Both the position numbers and the translations under genes were made by a program. Below are positions 17,211-26,182 of a stretch of 64,000 nt of DNA, in pieces. The notes beneath the pieces were generated by a model, which was not told the origin of the DNA, ran no database searches, and saw only the letters and a program-made list of their open reading frames with translations. How positions within the stretch are numbered: position 1 is the stretch's first letter; every line of letters starts with the position of its first letter. Source of the DNA: Rhizobium sp. RM (lineage in GTDB: Bacteria; Pseudomonadota; Alphaproteobacteria; Rhizobiales; Rhizobiaceae); the NCBI RefSeq assembly GCF_013390595.1, contig NZ_JACAWV010000007.1:186001-250000 (forward strand), read 5' to 3'.

Positions 17211-17901
17211 TGGAGAGCTCCGCCCGGATGTCTTCCAGCTTTCGGTGCTGGGCACCACCTGCATCAAAATTGTCCGGCGCGAGCCAGGTTTCGAAGGCCC
17301 TGCCGATCCGCGGCCATTCACTGTCGATTATGGAAAACCAAGCGGTATCGCGGTTTTGTCCTTTTGAAATCATGTGCTGGCGAAACACACCCTCAAATGT
17401 GAAGCCGTAACGCTTCGCCGTAATTTTCGAAGGTTCGTTGTCATTATGGCATTTCCATTCGTAGCGGCGATAACCAAGATCGTCGAATACGTGCTTTGCC
17501 ATCAGATAATGAGCTTCTGTCGAAAGTGGCGAACGTTTCATCTTGGCGCCGTGGGCCACCGACCCAACCTCGACAACGCCGTTGGCAGGGTCGGGTCGCA
17601 TGTAGCTTGCCATGCCGACGACATCACCCGTCGTGTTTTCAACGAACACAAGTGTCACCCAGTTAAACTTCGAGCCTGCTCCGATGAGCCAGTCGCCAAA
17701 AGCATCGGCGCCGGAGAAGCGGTCCTGGGGGAAATATTTCAGGAGATCATTGGTCCCCTCACCGCCAAGCGCATCCCAGAGCTTGGTTAAATGCTTGTCG
17801 CGATCAAACGGCTCGGCTGTAACGTACCGCCCCTTGAGCGTCACCGCTACAGGTGCTGGGCATCCCTTGAATTCCGTAAGATCGCGCATTCTCTTCCCCA
17901 T
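17203..17901 (-). CDS. GNAT family acetyltransferase (RimJ/RimL-like)
   Basis: 232 residues if started at 17901; an ATG at 17889 with GGGGAAG just upstream is a close alternative. The frame extends to 18345 but the extra part is Arg-rich and lies across a hairpin and the DUF533 gene, so it is rejected. Features of the RimL type are VTLVFVENTTGDVVGMASYMRPDP, VEVGSVAHGAKMKRSPLSTEAHYLM and the terminal-domain pattern YRRYEWKCHNDNEPSKITAKRYGF, which holds the motif-B Asn/Ser. Such enzymes modify protein N-termini, amino acids or drugs. The substrate is unknown. Confidence 0.82.
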   Translation of the reverse strand: MGKRMRDLTEFKGCPAPVAVTLKGRYVTAEPFDRDKHLTKLWDALGGEGTNDLLKYFPQDRFSGADAFGDWLIGAGSKFNWVTLVFVENTTGDVVGMASYMRPDPANGVVEVGSVAHGAKMKRSPLSTEAHYLMAKHVFDDLGYRRYEWKCHNDNEPSKITAKRYGFTFEGVFRQHMISKGQNRDTAWFSIIDSEWPRIGRAFETWLAPDNFDAGGAQHRKLEDIRAELSNV

Positions 17902-17954
17902 ATTCGATGGAAAAGAATTAGGCGAGCCGTCGATGGATGTCAAAAGGATGACTA

Positions 17955-17974
17955 CACGGCGCGAACGCGCCGTG
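17955..17974. terminator. GC hairpin between GNAT and DUF533 genes
   Basis: CACGGCGCG / CGCGCCGTG is a near-continuous palindrome (AA centre), about 54 bases before the GNAT start on the minus strand. Together with the TTCAGAC / GTCTGAA repeat at 18004-18020 it probably ends the DUF533 transcript. No T run. Confidence 0.45.
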
Positions 17975-18003
17975 AACAATCTTCCGATACGACGTAGCCG
18001 GCT

Positions 18004-18020
18004 TTCAGACGACGTCTGAA
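18004..18020 (-). terminator. Inverted repeat directly after the DUF533 stop
   Basis: TTCAGAC-GAC-GTCTGAA is a perfect 7-bp inverted repeat with a 3-base loop, five bases past the DUF533 stop codon. Confidence 0.4.
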
Positions 18021-18025
18021 GGATG

Positions 18026-18721
18026 TCACACCTTGGCAGCAGTAACCGTTGCCTCGATATGATCGACCAGCGCATCGGGGAGCCCAAGGCGCCCGGCGAG
18101 AAGATCGAGATAGCCGCGCTCCGCGCGCGTGTCTGCCTCAATCGCAAGGCGCGAGGCGGTGTAAAGCTCCACCTTCTGCTCTTCCGTGCGGGCAGACGCC
18201 ACCAGAGCGTCGACGTCAAGCGGATCGGCCAGTTCTTTTTCGATGAATTGCTCCGCCTCCGTATCCAGTCCCGACACCTGAACGCGCTCCATGATACGGG
18301 CTCGCTCTTCCGCGTCGATATGACCATCTGCCTTCGCTGCCGCAATCATGGCCTGGATAAGCTTCAGGGCGAAATCGTTTGAGAGTGCGGGTGACTGCGG
18401 ATGAAAGGCAGAATCAGCCGGTGGAGCAATGAGTTCGGGTTGCGGCTTTGGTGCCGCCTCCGGCGCCTGGCCTGACTTGTAGTTCTTGTACGCAAGATAA
18501 CCAAGCCCGGCGATGGCAGCGATACCGCCAACAGTCGCGGCATTGCCAGCGAGCTTGCGGCCCGTTTTCGTCCCGAGAATTGCCGCAGCAAGTGCGCCGG
18601 CCTTCATAGGGTTGTTTTTTGCGATTTCGGCGGCCTGTCCAGCCCTGTCGCGGACACTTCCCGAAAGGCCCGGCACTTGCGAGCCGAGGAATTGTTCAAG
18701 AAGTTTCTTGGCGTCGAACAT
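18026..18721 (-). CDS. DUF533 (YebE-like, TerB-fold) membrane protein
   Basis: 231 residues from the ATG at 18721; an adjacent TTG would add one Met. The N-terminus MFDAKKLLEQFLGSQVPG is followed by a Gly/Ala-rich membrane segment (about 62-80, GGIAAIAGLGYLAYKNY), a Pro-rich linker and a C-terminal helical TerB-like domain (about 110-230). That domain contains LIQAMIAAAKADGHIDAEERARI, the acidic motif of the family. E. coli YebE is an inner-membrane protein under envelope-stress control. Here the ribosome-binding site AGGAG is fully paired in a 10-bp hairpin (18726-18757), which suggests control of translation. Confidence 0.85.
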   Translation of the reverse strand: MFDAKKLLEQFLGSQVPGLSGSVRDRAGQAAEIAKNNPMKAGALAAAILGTKTGRKLAGNAATVGGIAAIAGLGYLAYKNYKSGQAPEAAPKPQPELIAPPADSAFHPQSPALSNDFALKLIQAMIAAAKADGHIDAEERARIMERVQVSGLDTEAEQFIEKELADPLDVDALVASARTEEQKVELYTASRLAIEADTRAERGYLDLLAGRLGLPDALVDHIEATVTAAKV

Positions 18722-18725
18722 CAAA

Positions 18726-18757
18726 ATCTCCTGTGAGGGTTCAATCCCACAGGAGAT
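18726..18757 (-). promoter_or_regulatory. Ribosome-binding-site hairpin of the DUF533 gene
   Basis: On the minus strand, ATCTCCTGTG and CACAGGAGAT form a perfect 10-bp stem. Inner GG/CC pairs can extend it over the 12-base loop. The Shine-Dalgarno AGGAG is in the 3' arm, four to five bases before TTTTGATG. The stem would block ribosome binding until melted or remodelled. The following TTTT also allows a reading as an attenuator-type terminator. Confidence 0.7.
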
Positions 18758-18838
18758 AGGAAACTATGCTGCGAATACAAACCTGAACCGCTCACGCCTT
18801 CGTGAACAGGTGTGTCCGATGACGTAGCTGGGGCGGTA

Positions 18839-19477
18839 TCAACCGCGCAATGCTGCAGCTTCGGCCGCGAGCTTGGTAATCCCTGCCCAGTCACCTGTTG
18901 CTACCAGTTCGCGGGGGGCAACCCATGAGCCGCCGACGCAAACGACATTCGGCAACGATAGATAATCGTTGGCATTCTTGAGAGAAACACTGCCTGTCGG
19001 GCAAAAGACTGTCCCGGCAAGCGGCGATGCCAGAGCCTTGAGGTACGGAGCACCACCAGCCTGTTCGGCCGGGAAAAACTTCAGAACCTTGTATCCTTCA
19101 TCGCGCAACGCCATGACTTCGCTTGCCGTAGCGGCACCGGGAAGCAAAGGTACCTTGGAAGCGCGAGCCGCTTCTAGAACGCTCTTGTTCAGGCCTGGGC
19201 TGACGATGAAGGTCGAACCAGCTTCTGCAGCGGCTTCATAGTCCTTGGCGTTGAGGATCGTGCCTGCACCGACATTCGCTCCCTCGACTTCCGCTGCGAC
19301 CGCACGAATGGCGTCGAGAGCGGCAGGTGTGCGAAGCGTAATCTCGATTGCCTTGAGACCACCTGCGACCAGAGCCCGCGCCAAGGGCACGGCAGATGCC
19401 GCATCATCCACGATCAACACCGGCACGACCGGCTGAAGCTTGAGAATGGAGAGCAGTTTTTCGGAGTCCTGGGCCAA
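18839..19477 (-). CDS. eda: 2-keto-3-deoxy-6-phosphogluconate aldolase
   Basis: A 212-residue class I aldolase that cleaves KDPG to pyruvate and glyceraldehyde 3-phosphate in the Entner-Doudoroff pathway, the main glycolytic route in rhizobia. The catalytic base Glu45 (IEITLRT) and Schiff-base Lys133 (LKFFPAE) fall at the same numbers as in the E. coli enzyme. The phosphate loop is in VGGSW. The start codon is TTG, with AGGGAGG seven bases upstream. edd and zwf are not adjacent. It is monocistronic here, with a 248-base upstream gap in which I see no clear operator. Confidence 0.93.
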   Translation of the reverse strand: MAQDSEKLLSILKLQPVVPVLIVDDAASAVPLARALVAGGLKAIEITLRTPAALDAIRAVAAEVEGANVGAGTILNAKDYEAAAEAGSTFIVSPGLNKSVLEAARASKVPLLPGAATASEVMALRDEGYKVLKFFPAEQAGGAPYLKALASPLAGTVFCPTGSVSLKNANDYLSLPNVVCVGGSWVAPRELVATGDWAGITKLAAEAAALRG

Positions 19478-19725
19478 GTGTGAGCCTCCCTTGCACGTTT
19501 GAAACGATTGAAATACCGACGTTGGAATTAGCCTGCCTTCGCGACCATGTCGAGGCGCAAGATGTGTAATTCAGTTCTCCTCGGCCTGAGGAGTTAAGTC
19601 ATCGGCCAACCTTATTGAGGTTACCGTCAAGCCCTAGATACTTCAAACAATTCGCTTTTTCATGACATATGCTTGTAATAAGCTCAGTTGTCGGTTGTTC
19701 AGAAATTGCTTGGCAAAAGAAGTAG

Positions 19726-20214
19726 ATGGCAAAAGAGATAGAACGCAAGTTTCTTGTCGCACATGAAGAGTGGCGCGATAAAGTCACGTCAAGCAGATCG
19801 TTTAGACAGGCCTATGTTGCATCCATGGACGATCGCTCTGTCCGCGTCAGAATCGTGGATGATCGAAAAGCCACTTTGACAATCAAGATCGGTGCCAGCG
19901 CATTGGTGCGTGACGAATACGAATATGCCATCCCGCTGACGGACGCAGATGAGTTGATGGCAAGTGCGTTGGGGATCGTCATAGAGAAGACCCGTCACAC
20001 GGTTGAACATGCGGGCTTCACCTGGGAAATCGATGTCTTCCAGGGGCACTATGCTGGCCTTGTCGTGGCCGAGGTGGAAATGGATGATGAGAATGCTCAA
20101 CCTGCGCTGCCAGAATGGCTTGGTCAGGAAGTAACGGGCGATCACCGTTTTTCGAACCAGTCACTCGCAACCCAGAACCTGCGAAAAGAGTTGCTGAATG
20201 CCCTTCAGGATTGA
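19726..20214 (+). CDS. CYTH domain protein (triphosphate tunnel enzyme family)
   Basis: A 162-residue single-domain protein. The N-terminal signature MAKEIERKFLV carries the ExExK motif (Glu4, Glu6, Lys8). Alternating charged strands follow, as in an eight-stranded tunnel that binds triphosphate with metal ions (VRVRIVDDRKATLTIK, VAEVEMDDE). Family activities include inorganic triphosphatase, thiamine triphosphatase and adenylate cyclase; size and the CHAD partner favour inorganic triphosphatase. It overlaps the CHAD gene start by 17 bases, so the two form an operon, equivalent to the fused CYTH-CHAD protein of E. coli (YgiF). Confidence 0.88.
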   Translation: MAKEIERKFLVAHEEWRDKVTSSRSFRQAYVASMDDRSVRVRIVDDRKATLTIKIGASALVRDEYEYAIPLTDADELMASALGIVIEKTRHTVEHAGFTWEIDVFQGHYAGLVVAEVEMDDENAQPALPEWLGQEVTGDHRFSNQSLATQNLRKELLNALQD

Positions 20215-21106
20215 TCCAAGAAAGCCCTTCGACGATGAAATACGCCGCGCCGGGCTGGAGCTGATCGACGAGGCAATTGAGATCCTGGAAAACCAGCCGG
20301 ACGGTTCACATGAGGCGGTCCATGACGCACGCAAACGGTTCAAACGCATCCGCGCGCTCTATCGACTCATTCAGCCCGCCAACGCCGGCTTTCGACGTGA
20401 GGAAAACGCCAGGTTTCGGCAAATCGCCCAATCACTCGCCTTTGCGCGCGACGCCACCGCTCTGGTCGAGACCGCCGGTTACCTTGAAGAATTTGCGCGT
20501 TCAGAGGCGCAAAGCGTCGCTTTACAATCCGTAATAGTCACGCTTGAGGAGCGACGCGACCATGCAATAGAGCATGAAGTCGACCTCGACAGCACGATCA
20601 AGACCGCCATTGCGCAATGCCGAAAGGGCCGCGCGCAACTGGATGCGCTCAGCTTGCCGGAGGATGCGAAAGATGCGGCCAGACTGATCCGCAAAAGCTG
20701 GGCAAAACAACGCAGAAAAGCGCTAGAGGCACTGAGCGATTGCCATGCGCACGCCGACGTCGAGCATTTTCACGATCTACGTAAGGCGGGGCAAATCTAC
20801 TGGATGCATCTGGGCCTTCTGCGTCGCCTCTGGCCGTCGGCGATGCGCACCAAACGTGCAGATGCCAAGCGTCTGGTGGATTTGCTGGGGCGCGAGCACG
20901 ATCTTTCCGTGCTGGCAGCGCTTGCCGACCGCGAAGGTGAGCTTTTTGGTAACGGCGACCGGCAGGCTTTTCTCCTTGAGGCGATCATTCGCCAGCAACA
21001 GGTGTTGCGCAAAAACAGCCTTGCGCTTGCGGGCGAGGTCTTTTCGGAATCCGCGCGTACAGAAAGCAGCATTGCCGCGGTGTTGTGGCGTCGTGCGGGA
21101 AAGTAG
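20198..21106 (+). CDS. CHAD domain protein
   Basis: A 302-residue all-helical protein. Two CHAD repeats are marked by conserved histidines in basic helices: EAVHDARKRFKRIRALYRL (about residues 41-59) and VEHFHDLRKAGQIYWMHLGLL (about 188-208). CHAD domains bind inorganic polyphosphate and often locate to polyphosphate granules. Translational overlap with the CYTH gene implies joint work on polyphosphate or triphosphate. No ppk or ppx is in the window. Confidence 0.88.
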   Translation: MPFRIDPRKPFDDEIRRAGLELIDEAIEILENQPDGSHEAVHDARKRFKRIRALYRLIQPANAGFRREENARFRQIAQSLAFARDATALVETAGYLEEFARSEAQSVALQSVIVTLEERRDHAIEHEVDLDSTIKTAIAQCRKGRAQLDALSLPEDAKDAARLIRKSWAKQRRKALEALSDCHAHADVEHFHDLRKAGQIYWMHLGLLRRLWPSAMRTKRADAKRLVDLLGREHDLSVLAALADREGELFGNGDRQAFLLEAIIRQQQVLRKNSLALAGEVFSESARTESSIAAVLWRRAGK

Positions 21107-21218
21107 GTGGGCAACGCCTGCAGTCCAGGAAATTTGACGAATTTCAAAATCCGCCAAATGCCGTCTAAAAGGTGGATTTGGATTGCTTTGCGGGCGTCAT
21201 CGCTGTATTTCAGCGCCC

Positions 21219-22175
21219 ATGACCAACACCATTGTTCCTTCTCGCCCGGAAGCCGCACCGGGAGCCATTGGCGATTTTCTCGTGGCTGCGCTTTATCATT
21301 TTGCCCGCTTCCCGCGGTTCGAAAGCGTGCGCGATCCGCTTTTCCGGCTTTGCCAGGAAAACGGCGTGAAAGGAACGTTGCTTCTGGCTGCGGAAGGTAT
21401 CAACGGCACGATCGCCGGGCCCGATGCAGGCATCCATGCCATCTTGTCGTTCCTGCGCGCCCAGCCGGAGTTTCGCGCGCTTGAACACAAGGAAAGCCGT
21501 GCATCCAAGATGCCCTTCGTGCGCATGAAGGTGAAGCTCAAAAAAGAGATCGTCACGATGGGCGTGCCGGACATCGATCCCAACCAAATTGTTGGCACGT
21601 ATGTCGCTCCGCAGGACTGGAACGCCCTTATCTCCGACCCAGATACAATCTTGATCGACACGCGCAACGACTATGAAACAGCCATCGGCGTTTTCAAAGG
21701 CGCTGTCGACCCACAGACAAAAACGTTTCGTGAGTTTCCAGACTGGGTAAAGAACAACCCCGGCCTGCACAACAAGCCAAAGATCGCCATGTACTGTACA
21801 GGCGGCATTCGTTGCGAGAAGGCAACCGCCTTCATGAAAGAGCAAGGCTTCGAAGAGGTGTACCACCTCAAGGGCGGCATTCTTAAGTACTTGGAAGAAG
21901 TGCCCGAGGAGGAAAGCTTGTGGGAAGGCGCCTGCTTCGTCTTCGACGAGCGCGTCTCGGTCGTGCACGGCCTTGCAGAAGGCGATCACAAGCTCTGCCA
22001 TGCGTGCCGTAATCCGATCACCCCTGAAGTGCGCCAGTCACCACTGTTCGAGGAAGGTGTATCCTGCCCGAGTTGTTATGATGACAGGACGGACGATGAC
22101 CGCCAGCGGTTCCGCGACCGCCAGCAACAGATTGATCTCGCAAAGAAGCGTGGCGAAAAGCACCTGGGCCGCTGA
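21219..22175 (+). CDS. trhO: tRNA uridine(34) hydroxylase, rhodanese-like
   Basis: 318 residues from the ATG at 21219 ([10 protein letters not shown]); twelve further codons upstream lack family similarity. The N-terminal UPF0176 domain (about 20-115, [16 protein letters not shown]) is followed by a rhodanese domain (about 125-225) with active-site Cys193 in [13 protein letters not shown]-terminal Cys cluster contains CHACRNP and CPSCYDD, possibly a metal site. TrhO hydroxylates U34 of several tRNAs, an oxygen-dependent step toward 5-methoxyuridine or cmo5U. It stands alone. Formerly annotated as YceA. Confidence 0.92.
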   Translation: MTNTIVPSRPEAAPGAIGDFLVAALYHFARFPRFESVRDPLFRLCQENGVKGTLLLAAEGINGTIAGPDAGIHAILSFLRAQPEFRALEHKESRASKMPFVRMKVKLKKEIVTMGVPDIDPNQIVGTYVAPQDWNALISDPDTILIDTRNDYETAIGVFKGAVDPQTKTFREFPDWVKNNPGLHNKPKIAMYCTGGIRCEKATAFMKEQGFEEVYHLKGGILKYLEEVPEEESLWEGACFVFDERVSVVHGLAEGDHKLCHACRNPITPEVRQSPLFEEGVSCPSCYDDRTDDDRQRFRDRQQQIDLAKKRGEKHLGR

Positions 22176-22278
22176 GAAAGACTGGAACGTCAGCATCGTT
22201 CCGGCCTCATGTAAGGCAGGCCGTCGTCACGGATGAGACAGATCGTGTCTGCAAGCCCGATCATACGCGTTTAAGCAA

Positions 22279-24483
22279 TTAGGCCTTCAGGCGTATGTCG
22301 GCCACCGGTGCATCCTGTGCATCGAGCAGTTCGCGGATTCTTTCACCGCTAACGGGCCGCGAAAACAGATAGCCTTGCAGTTCGTCACAACCGCACAGAT
22401 GCAGGATAGCGGCCTGTTCTTCTGTTTCAACGCCTTCAGCCGTAACGGGAATGTCGAGGGAGCGTGCCAATGCAACGGTTGCCTGCAACATGTCGAGTGA
22501 CCGGCCACCCTGCTCCAACGCCATGACAAGCGAACGATCTATCTTCATACGATTGAAGCCGAAACGACGAAGATAGCCGACGCTGGCAAATCCAGCTCCG
22601 AAATCGTCGAGTGCGATACTGATACCAAGCTGTTTCAGCTTGTCGATCGCCACGTTCGCCCGTTCTGGATGCTGGATGAAATAGCCTTCCGTCAATTCCA
22701 GCCGCAACCGATCGGGCGTCGTGCCGGTGTGCTTCAATATGTCAGCGACATACCCTGCGAAGGCCGGATTCCGGAACTGCACAGGCGATATATTGACCGA
22801 CAGCCTTATCGATGGCCACTGCTGCGCAGCCTCGCAGGCACGTTGCAAAACAAAAAGACCAAGCCTGTCGATCAGACCACTTGTCTCGGCGGCTGCGATA
22901 AAGATATCGGGTGCGACAGGCCCGACGCCTGGACGGTTCCAACGTGCCAACGCCTCGACACTCGTGATCGTCCGGGTCGCGGCGTTAACGACAGGTTGGT
23001 AGACCAGAGAAATTTCCCCGTTACCAATCGCTCGTCTGAGATCGGCTTCGAGCTGCAGCTTTTCTTCCCGCAGCGCGTCCATTTTCTCGTCATAGGCCAC
23101 ATAGCGACCGCGTCCGCCCTCTTTTGCCTGATACATGGCCATATCGGCGCGACGCACAAGTTCCTCGCCGTCGATCTCACCGGCGGTCGAAATTGAAATG
23201 CCAATGCTGCAGCCAATGCTCGCTACTCGCTCGCCGATGCTGAACGGCTCGGTAAAAAGCTCGAGTATGGAACGGCAGAGCTTGCGCCCGTCCTCGCGCA
23301 CGTCGCCGCCCTGAATTGCAATGGCAAATTCGTCCCCGCCCAATCGCGCCAGGACGGCGTGCTCCGGGACGAGAACCTCAAAGGCTGCTGCGACGCCCTT
23401 GATAAGACGATCACCGGCAGCATGACCATAGGAATCGTTGATTTCCTTGAAGCCATCGAGATCGAGATAAAGAAGCAGCACATCCGTCCTGTGATGACGA
23501 GCAGAGCGGACCATGCGGGCGAGTTTGAGAAACAGGCCGTTTCGGTTCGTCAACCCGCTCAGTCGATCACGGAGTGCCTCATCGCGCGCCGCCGCCTCAT
23601 CGGCCTTCAGACGGTCAAGTGTCGCCGAACCAACGATGAGCAGAACAATAAAAAAGGTGCCTACGACGCCAAGTGCGGTGAAGATTATAGGTCGCGCACC
23701 GTGGAAACTGACATCACCCGGCAATCGTGAACGCCAGCCCATCTTGGCCACGACTTCGCCTTTCGGATTGACGATATCGACAGCGTTGGCGCCTTCGACA
23801 TTGGTCGGCTCAAGCTGCAGGCCATCGACGACGTAGGTCCGAGCCAGCCTGTCGACCAGCGGCTTTGTAAAATGGCGGGCAAGAAGAAGATACCGTCGCT
23901 CATTTTCGGCTGAGGGCAACTCACCGGATTTGTTCCGGATCAGCGCAACGCCGGCAGCCGCGATACCATGGTCGGTCTTGACGAACCCGGACATCTGAGA
24001 CCAGTGACCGGGACGCATTTCCTGCACCTGGGCGAGCATCTTTCCCCAGCCTCCCGGCAGATAACTTTCTTCCGGCCAGGAAATCGGCATGCCATCGTGA
24101 TAGGCCATACGCACACGGCCATCCTGATCGAGCACGATGGCCGTATCGAACAGTTTCCCCGGACCACTCGCCTTGCCGTAATTGCTTGCCAACCAATCGA
24201 ACCTGTCAGGGGCATAGACAAACTCGGCGGCGTCATTGCGCACGGCATAATCTGTCAATGTTGCGTCAAGTTGATTGCGAAGCGTCATCAATGCGCCTGA
24301 TGTCGTCTCTTTCAGGCGCAGATTATCCAGCGCATTCGCCTGATCCTTGATCTGGCCGACAGCAGACAACACAAGGGCGGTCACGACGAAAAGAACCAGG
24401 GCGAACGCAAACAACACGGCTCCAACGGCTGCCCGTCGGCCAATGCGCAAGTGTCTGACTATCCCCCGCGGTACAATCCGCAT
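22279..24483 (-). CDS. Membrane GGDEF-EAL protein with periplasmic CHASE4-like sensor
   Basis: 734 residues from the ATG at 24483, which has AGGGGA six bases upstream; an ATG at 24522 has none. A membrane segment (about 15-40), a periplasmic domain of about 220 residues resembling CHASE4 (YAVRNDAAEFVY, DRFDWLASNYG), and a second membrane segment near 270-290 are followed by GGDEF (intact, about residue 381) and EAL (intact, ALARW near 510, with LDDFGAGFA) domains. The ELTES position reads ELTEG. The protein could make and degrade cyclic-di-GMP; both motifs look catalytic. The signal is unknown. Confidence 0.92.
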   Translation of the reverse strand: MRIVPRGIVRHLRIGRRAAVGAVLFAFALVLFVVTALVLSAVGQIKDQANALDNLRLKETTSGALMTLRNQLDATLTDYAVRNDAAEFVYAPDRFDWLASNYGKASGPGKLFDTAIVLDQDGRVRMAYHDGMPISWPEESYLPGGWGKMLAQVQEMRPGHWSQMSGFVKTDHGIAAAGVALIRNKSGELPSAENERRYLLLARHFTKPLVDRLARTYVVDGLQLEPTNVEGANAVDIVNPKGEVVAKMGWRSRLPGDVSFHGARPIIFTALGVVGTFFIVLLIVGSATLDRLKADEAAARDEALRDRLSGLTNRNGLFLKLARMVRSARHHRTDVLLLYLDLDGFKEINDSYGHAAGDRLIKGVAAAFEVLVPEHAVLARLGGDEFAIAIQGGDVREDGRKLCRSILELFTEPFSIGERVASIGCSIGISISTAGEIDGEELVRRADMAMYQAKEGGRGRYVAYDEKMDALREEKLQLEADLRRAIGNGEISLVYQPVVNAATRTITSVEALARWNRPGVGPVAPDIFIAAAETSGLIDRLGLFVLQRACEAAQQWPSIRLSVNISPVQFRNPAFAGYVADILKHTGTTPDRLRLELTEGYFIQHPERANVAIDKLKQLGISIALDDFGAGFASVGYLRRFGFNRMKIDRSLVMALEQGGRSLDMLQATVALARSLDIPVTAEGVETEEQAAILHLCGCDELQGYLFSRPVSGERIRELLDAQDAPVADIRLKA

Positions 24484-24611
24484 AATTTCCCCTTCGAAAG
24501 CATCATCTTGCGAAGGAAACATTCAAAACCGGTTAAACCGCGCGACGAAGGCGACCTAAAAAAACACAGGTACAAAACGGTAGTTTCAGCGCATACCCGT
24601 CCCGATCAGCG

Positions 24612-24646
24612 CAAAGAAAAACCTCCCCCGCATCGCGAGGGAGGTT
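24612..24646 (-). terminator. Intrinsic terminator of metNIQ
   Basis: AACCTCCC / GGGAGGTT, an 8-bp stem with an 11-base loop, is followed on the minus strand by TTTCTTTGC. It is 44 bases past the metQ stop. Confidence 0.75.
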
Positions 24647-24689
24647 TTCGTTCTTCGCAGGTGTCGTCCGGCGAATACCGGATCAGTTA

Positions 24690-25469
24690 TTACCAGGACG
24701 GAATGACCGTACCGTTGTACTTTTCAAGGATGAAAGCCTTCACTTCCGGGCTCTGGTAAGATTCAACCAGGGTCTTTACCCATGGCGCATCCTTGTCCTT
24801 GGCGTTGATTGCGATGATGTTCGCATAAGGCGACTTTTCGCTCTCGATCGCGATCGAGTCCTTCTTCGGGTTGAGGCCTGCTGCCGTGGCATAGTTCGTG
24901 TTGATCACCGAGGCATCCGTATCATCCAGCGAACGGGGAAGCTGTGCGGCGTCCAATTCGATGATCTGGATGTTCTTCGGGTTCTCGGTGATGTCGGCAG
25001 GGGTCACCTTCAGACCGACGTCTGGGTTGACCTTGAGCACGCCCTTGGAGGCCAGAACCAGAAGTGCACGACCGCCATTGGTTGGGTCGTTCGGAATACC
25101 GATCGTTGCACCGTCCTTGAGTTCATCAAGGCTTTTCACCTTCTTCGAATACACGCCCATTGGTGTGGTGATCGTGGTACCGACGCTGATGAGATCGAAC
25201 TTGCGATCAGCGATCTGGTTGTCGAGATAAGGCTGGTGCTGGAAAGAGTTCGCCTGAAGCTCTCCATCGGCCAAGGCCTGGTTTGGAACCACGTAGTCGG
25301 AGAACTCGATGATATCGAGATCCAGACCCTTCTTTGCAGCGATCGTCTTCACCTGCTCCATGATCTGGGCGTGTTCAGCCGGTGTCACACCGATCTTGAT
25401 GGTTTCAGCAAGCGCGGAGCCCGCCGAAAACAAGGCTGCGAGCGAAGCCGCGATAATGAGTTTTTTCAT
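24690..25469 (-). CDS. metQ: Methionine ABC transporter substrate-binding protein
   Basis: A 259-residue NlpA/MetQ-family protein. The signal peptide runs to about residue 21 (AGSALA) without a lipobox Cys, so it is probably a free periplasmic protein rather than a lipoprotein. Family features are IKIGVTPAEHAQIMEQV, ANSFQHQPYLDNQ, GIPNDPTNGGRAL and a C-terminal W in TVIPSW. It binds D/L-methionine and delivers it to MetI/MetN. It is the last gene of the metN-metI-metQ operon, 44 bases after metI. Confidence 0.93.
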   Translation of the reverse strand: MKKLIIAASLAALFSAGSALAETIKIGVTPAEHAQIMEQVKTIAAKKGLDLDIIEFSDYVVPNQALADGELQANSFQHQPYLDNQIADRKFDLISVGTTITTPMGVYSKKVKSLDELKDGATIGIPNDPTNGGRALLVLASKGVLKVNPDVGLKVTPADITENPKNIQIIELDAAQLPRSLDDTDASVINTNYATAAGLNPKKDSIAIESEKSPYANIIAINAKDKDAPWVKTLVESYQSPEVKAFILEKYNGTVIPSW

Positions 25470-25513
25470 TGGGTGTCTCCTTGGGTTTTGTCGTTATAAG
25501 TTAATGAATGAAA

Positions 25514-26182
25514 TCAGGATTTCCGGTTGCGTTTATCGAAGCTGCGGGCAAGTGCGTCGCCGGCGCTCTGGACAAGCTGCACGAGCACGATCAGGACCAG
25601 AACGACCACCAGCATCACGTCCGGCATAAAACGCTGATAGCCATAGCGAATGCCGAGGTCGCCGAGCCCACCGCCACCGACCGCACCGACCATGGCGGAA
25701 TAACCGATCAGGCTAACAAGCGTCAGGGTCAGCGCCAGGGTGATGCCGGGCTTTGCCTCGGCAAGCAAAACCTTCGTGACAATCTGCAATGGGGTCGCAC
25801 CCATGGCACGGGCAGCTTCAATAAGCCCCTTGTCAACTTCGCGAATGGCCGCTTCGACAAGACGCGCGATGAATGGCACGGTTGCAACCGTCAACGGCAC
25901 GATTGCCGCATTGGTACCTATTGACGTACCGGCCACGAGCCGGGTGAATGGAATAATCGCAACCACGAGAATGATGAAGGGGGTGGAACGGGCCGCGTTG
26001 ACGATCAGGCCGAGAATGCGGTTTGACATCGGCGCAGCAAAAAGTTCGCCCTTGCCACTGGTGGCAAGGAAGACACCGAGCGGAACACCGAGGATCGAGC
26101 CGACGATGCCTGCGACGGCAACCATGTGCAGCGTCTGCAGGAGCCCCTTGGACAGAAGGTTGAAAAGCATTTCAGGCGACAT
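25514..26182 (-). CDS. metI: Methionine ABC transporter permease
   Basis: 222 residues from the ATG at 26182, overlapping the metN stop by 11 bases; the longer frame to 26269 is rejected. It has five predicted membrane segments. The EAA-type coupling loop is in [26 protein letters not shown]. Motifs such as [24 protein letters not shown] are typical of MetI. It forms the inner-membrane channel of the importer with the MetN ATPase. Confidence 0.93.
   Translation of the reverse strand: MSPEMLFNLLSKGLLQTLHMVAVAGIVGSILGVPLGVFLATSGKGELFAAPMSNRILGLIVNAARSTPFIILVVAIIPFTRLVAGTSIGTNAAIVPLTVATVPFIARLVEAAIREVDKGLIEAARAMGATPLQIVTKVLLAEAKPGITLALTLTLVSLIGYSAMVGAVGGGGLGDLGIRYGYQRFMPDVMLVVVLVLIVLVQLVQSAGDALARSFDKRNRKS

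Noticed and set aside
17902..18345. N-terminal extension of the second GNAT gene
   Set aside because: Arg-rich, overlaps the DUF533 gene in another frame and crosses two hairpins.
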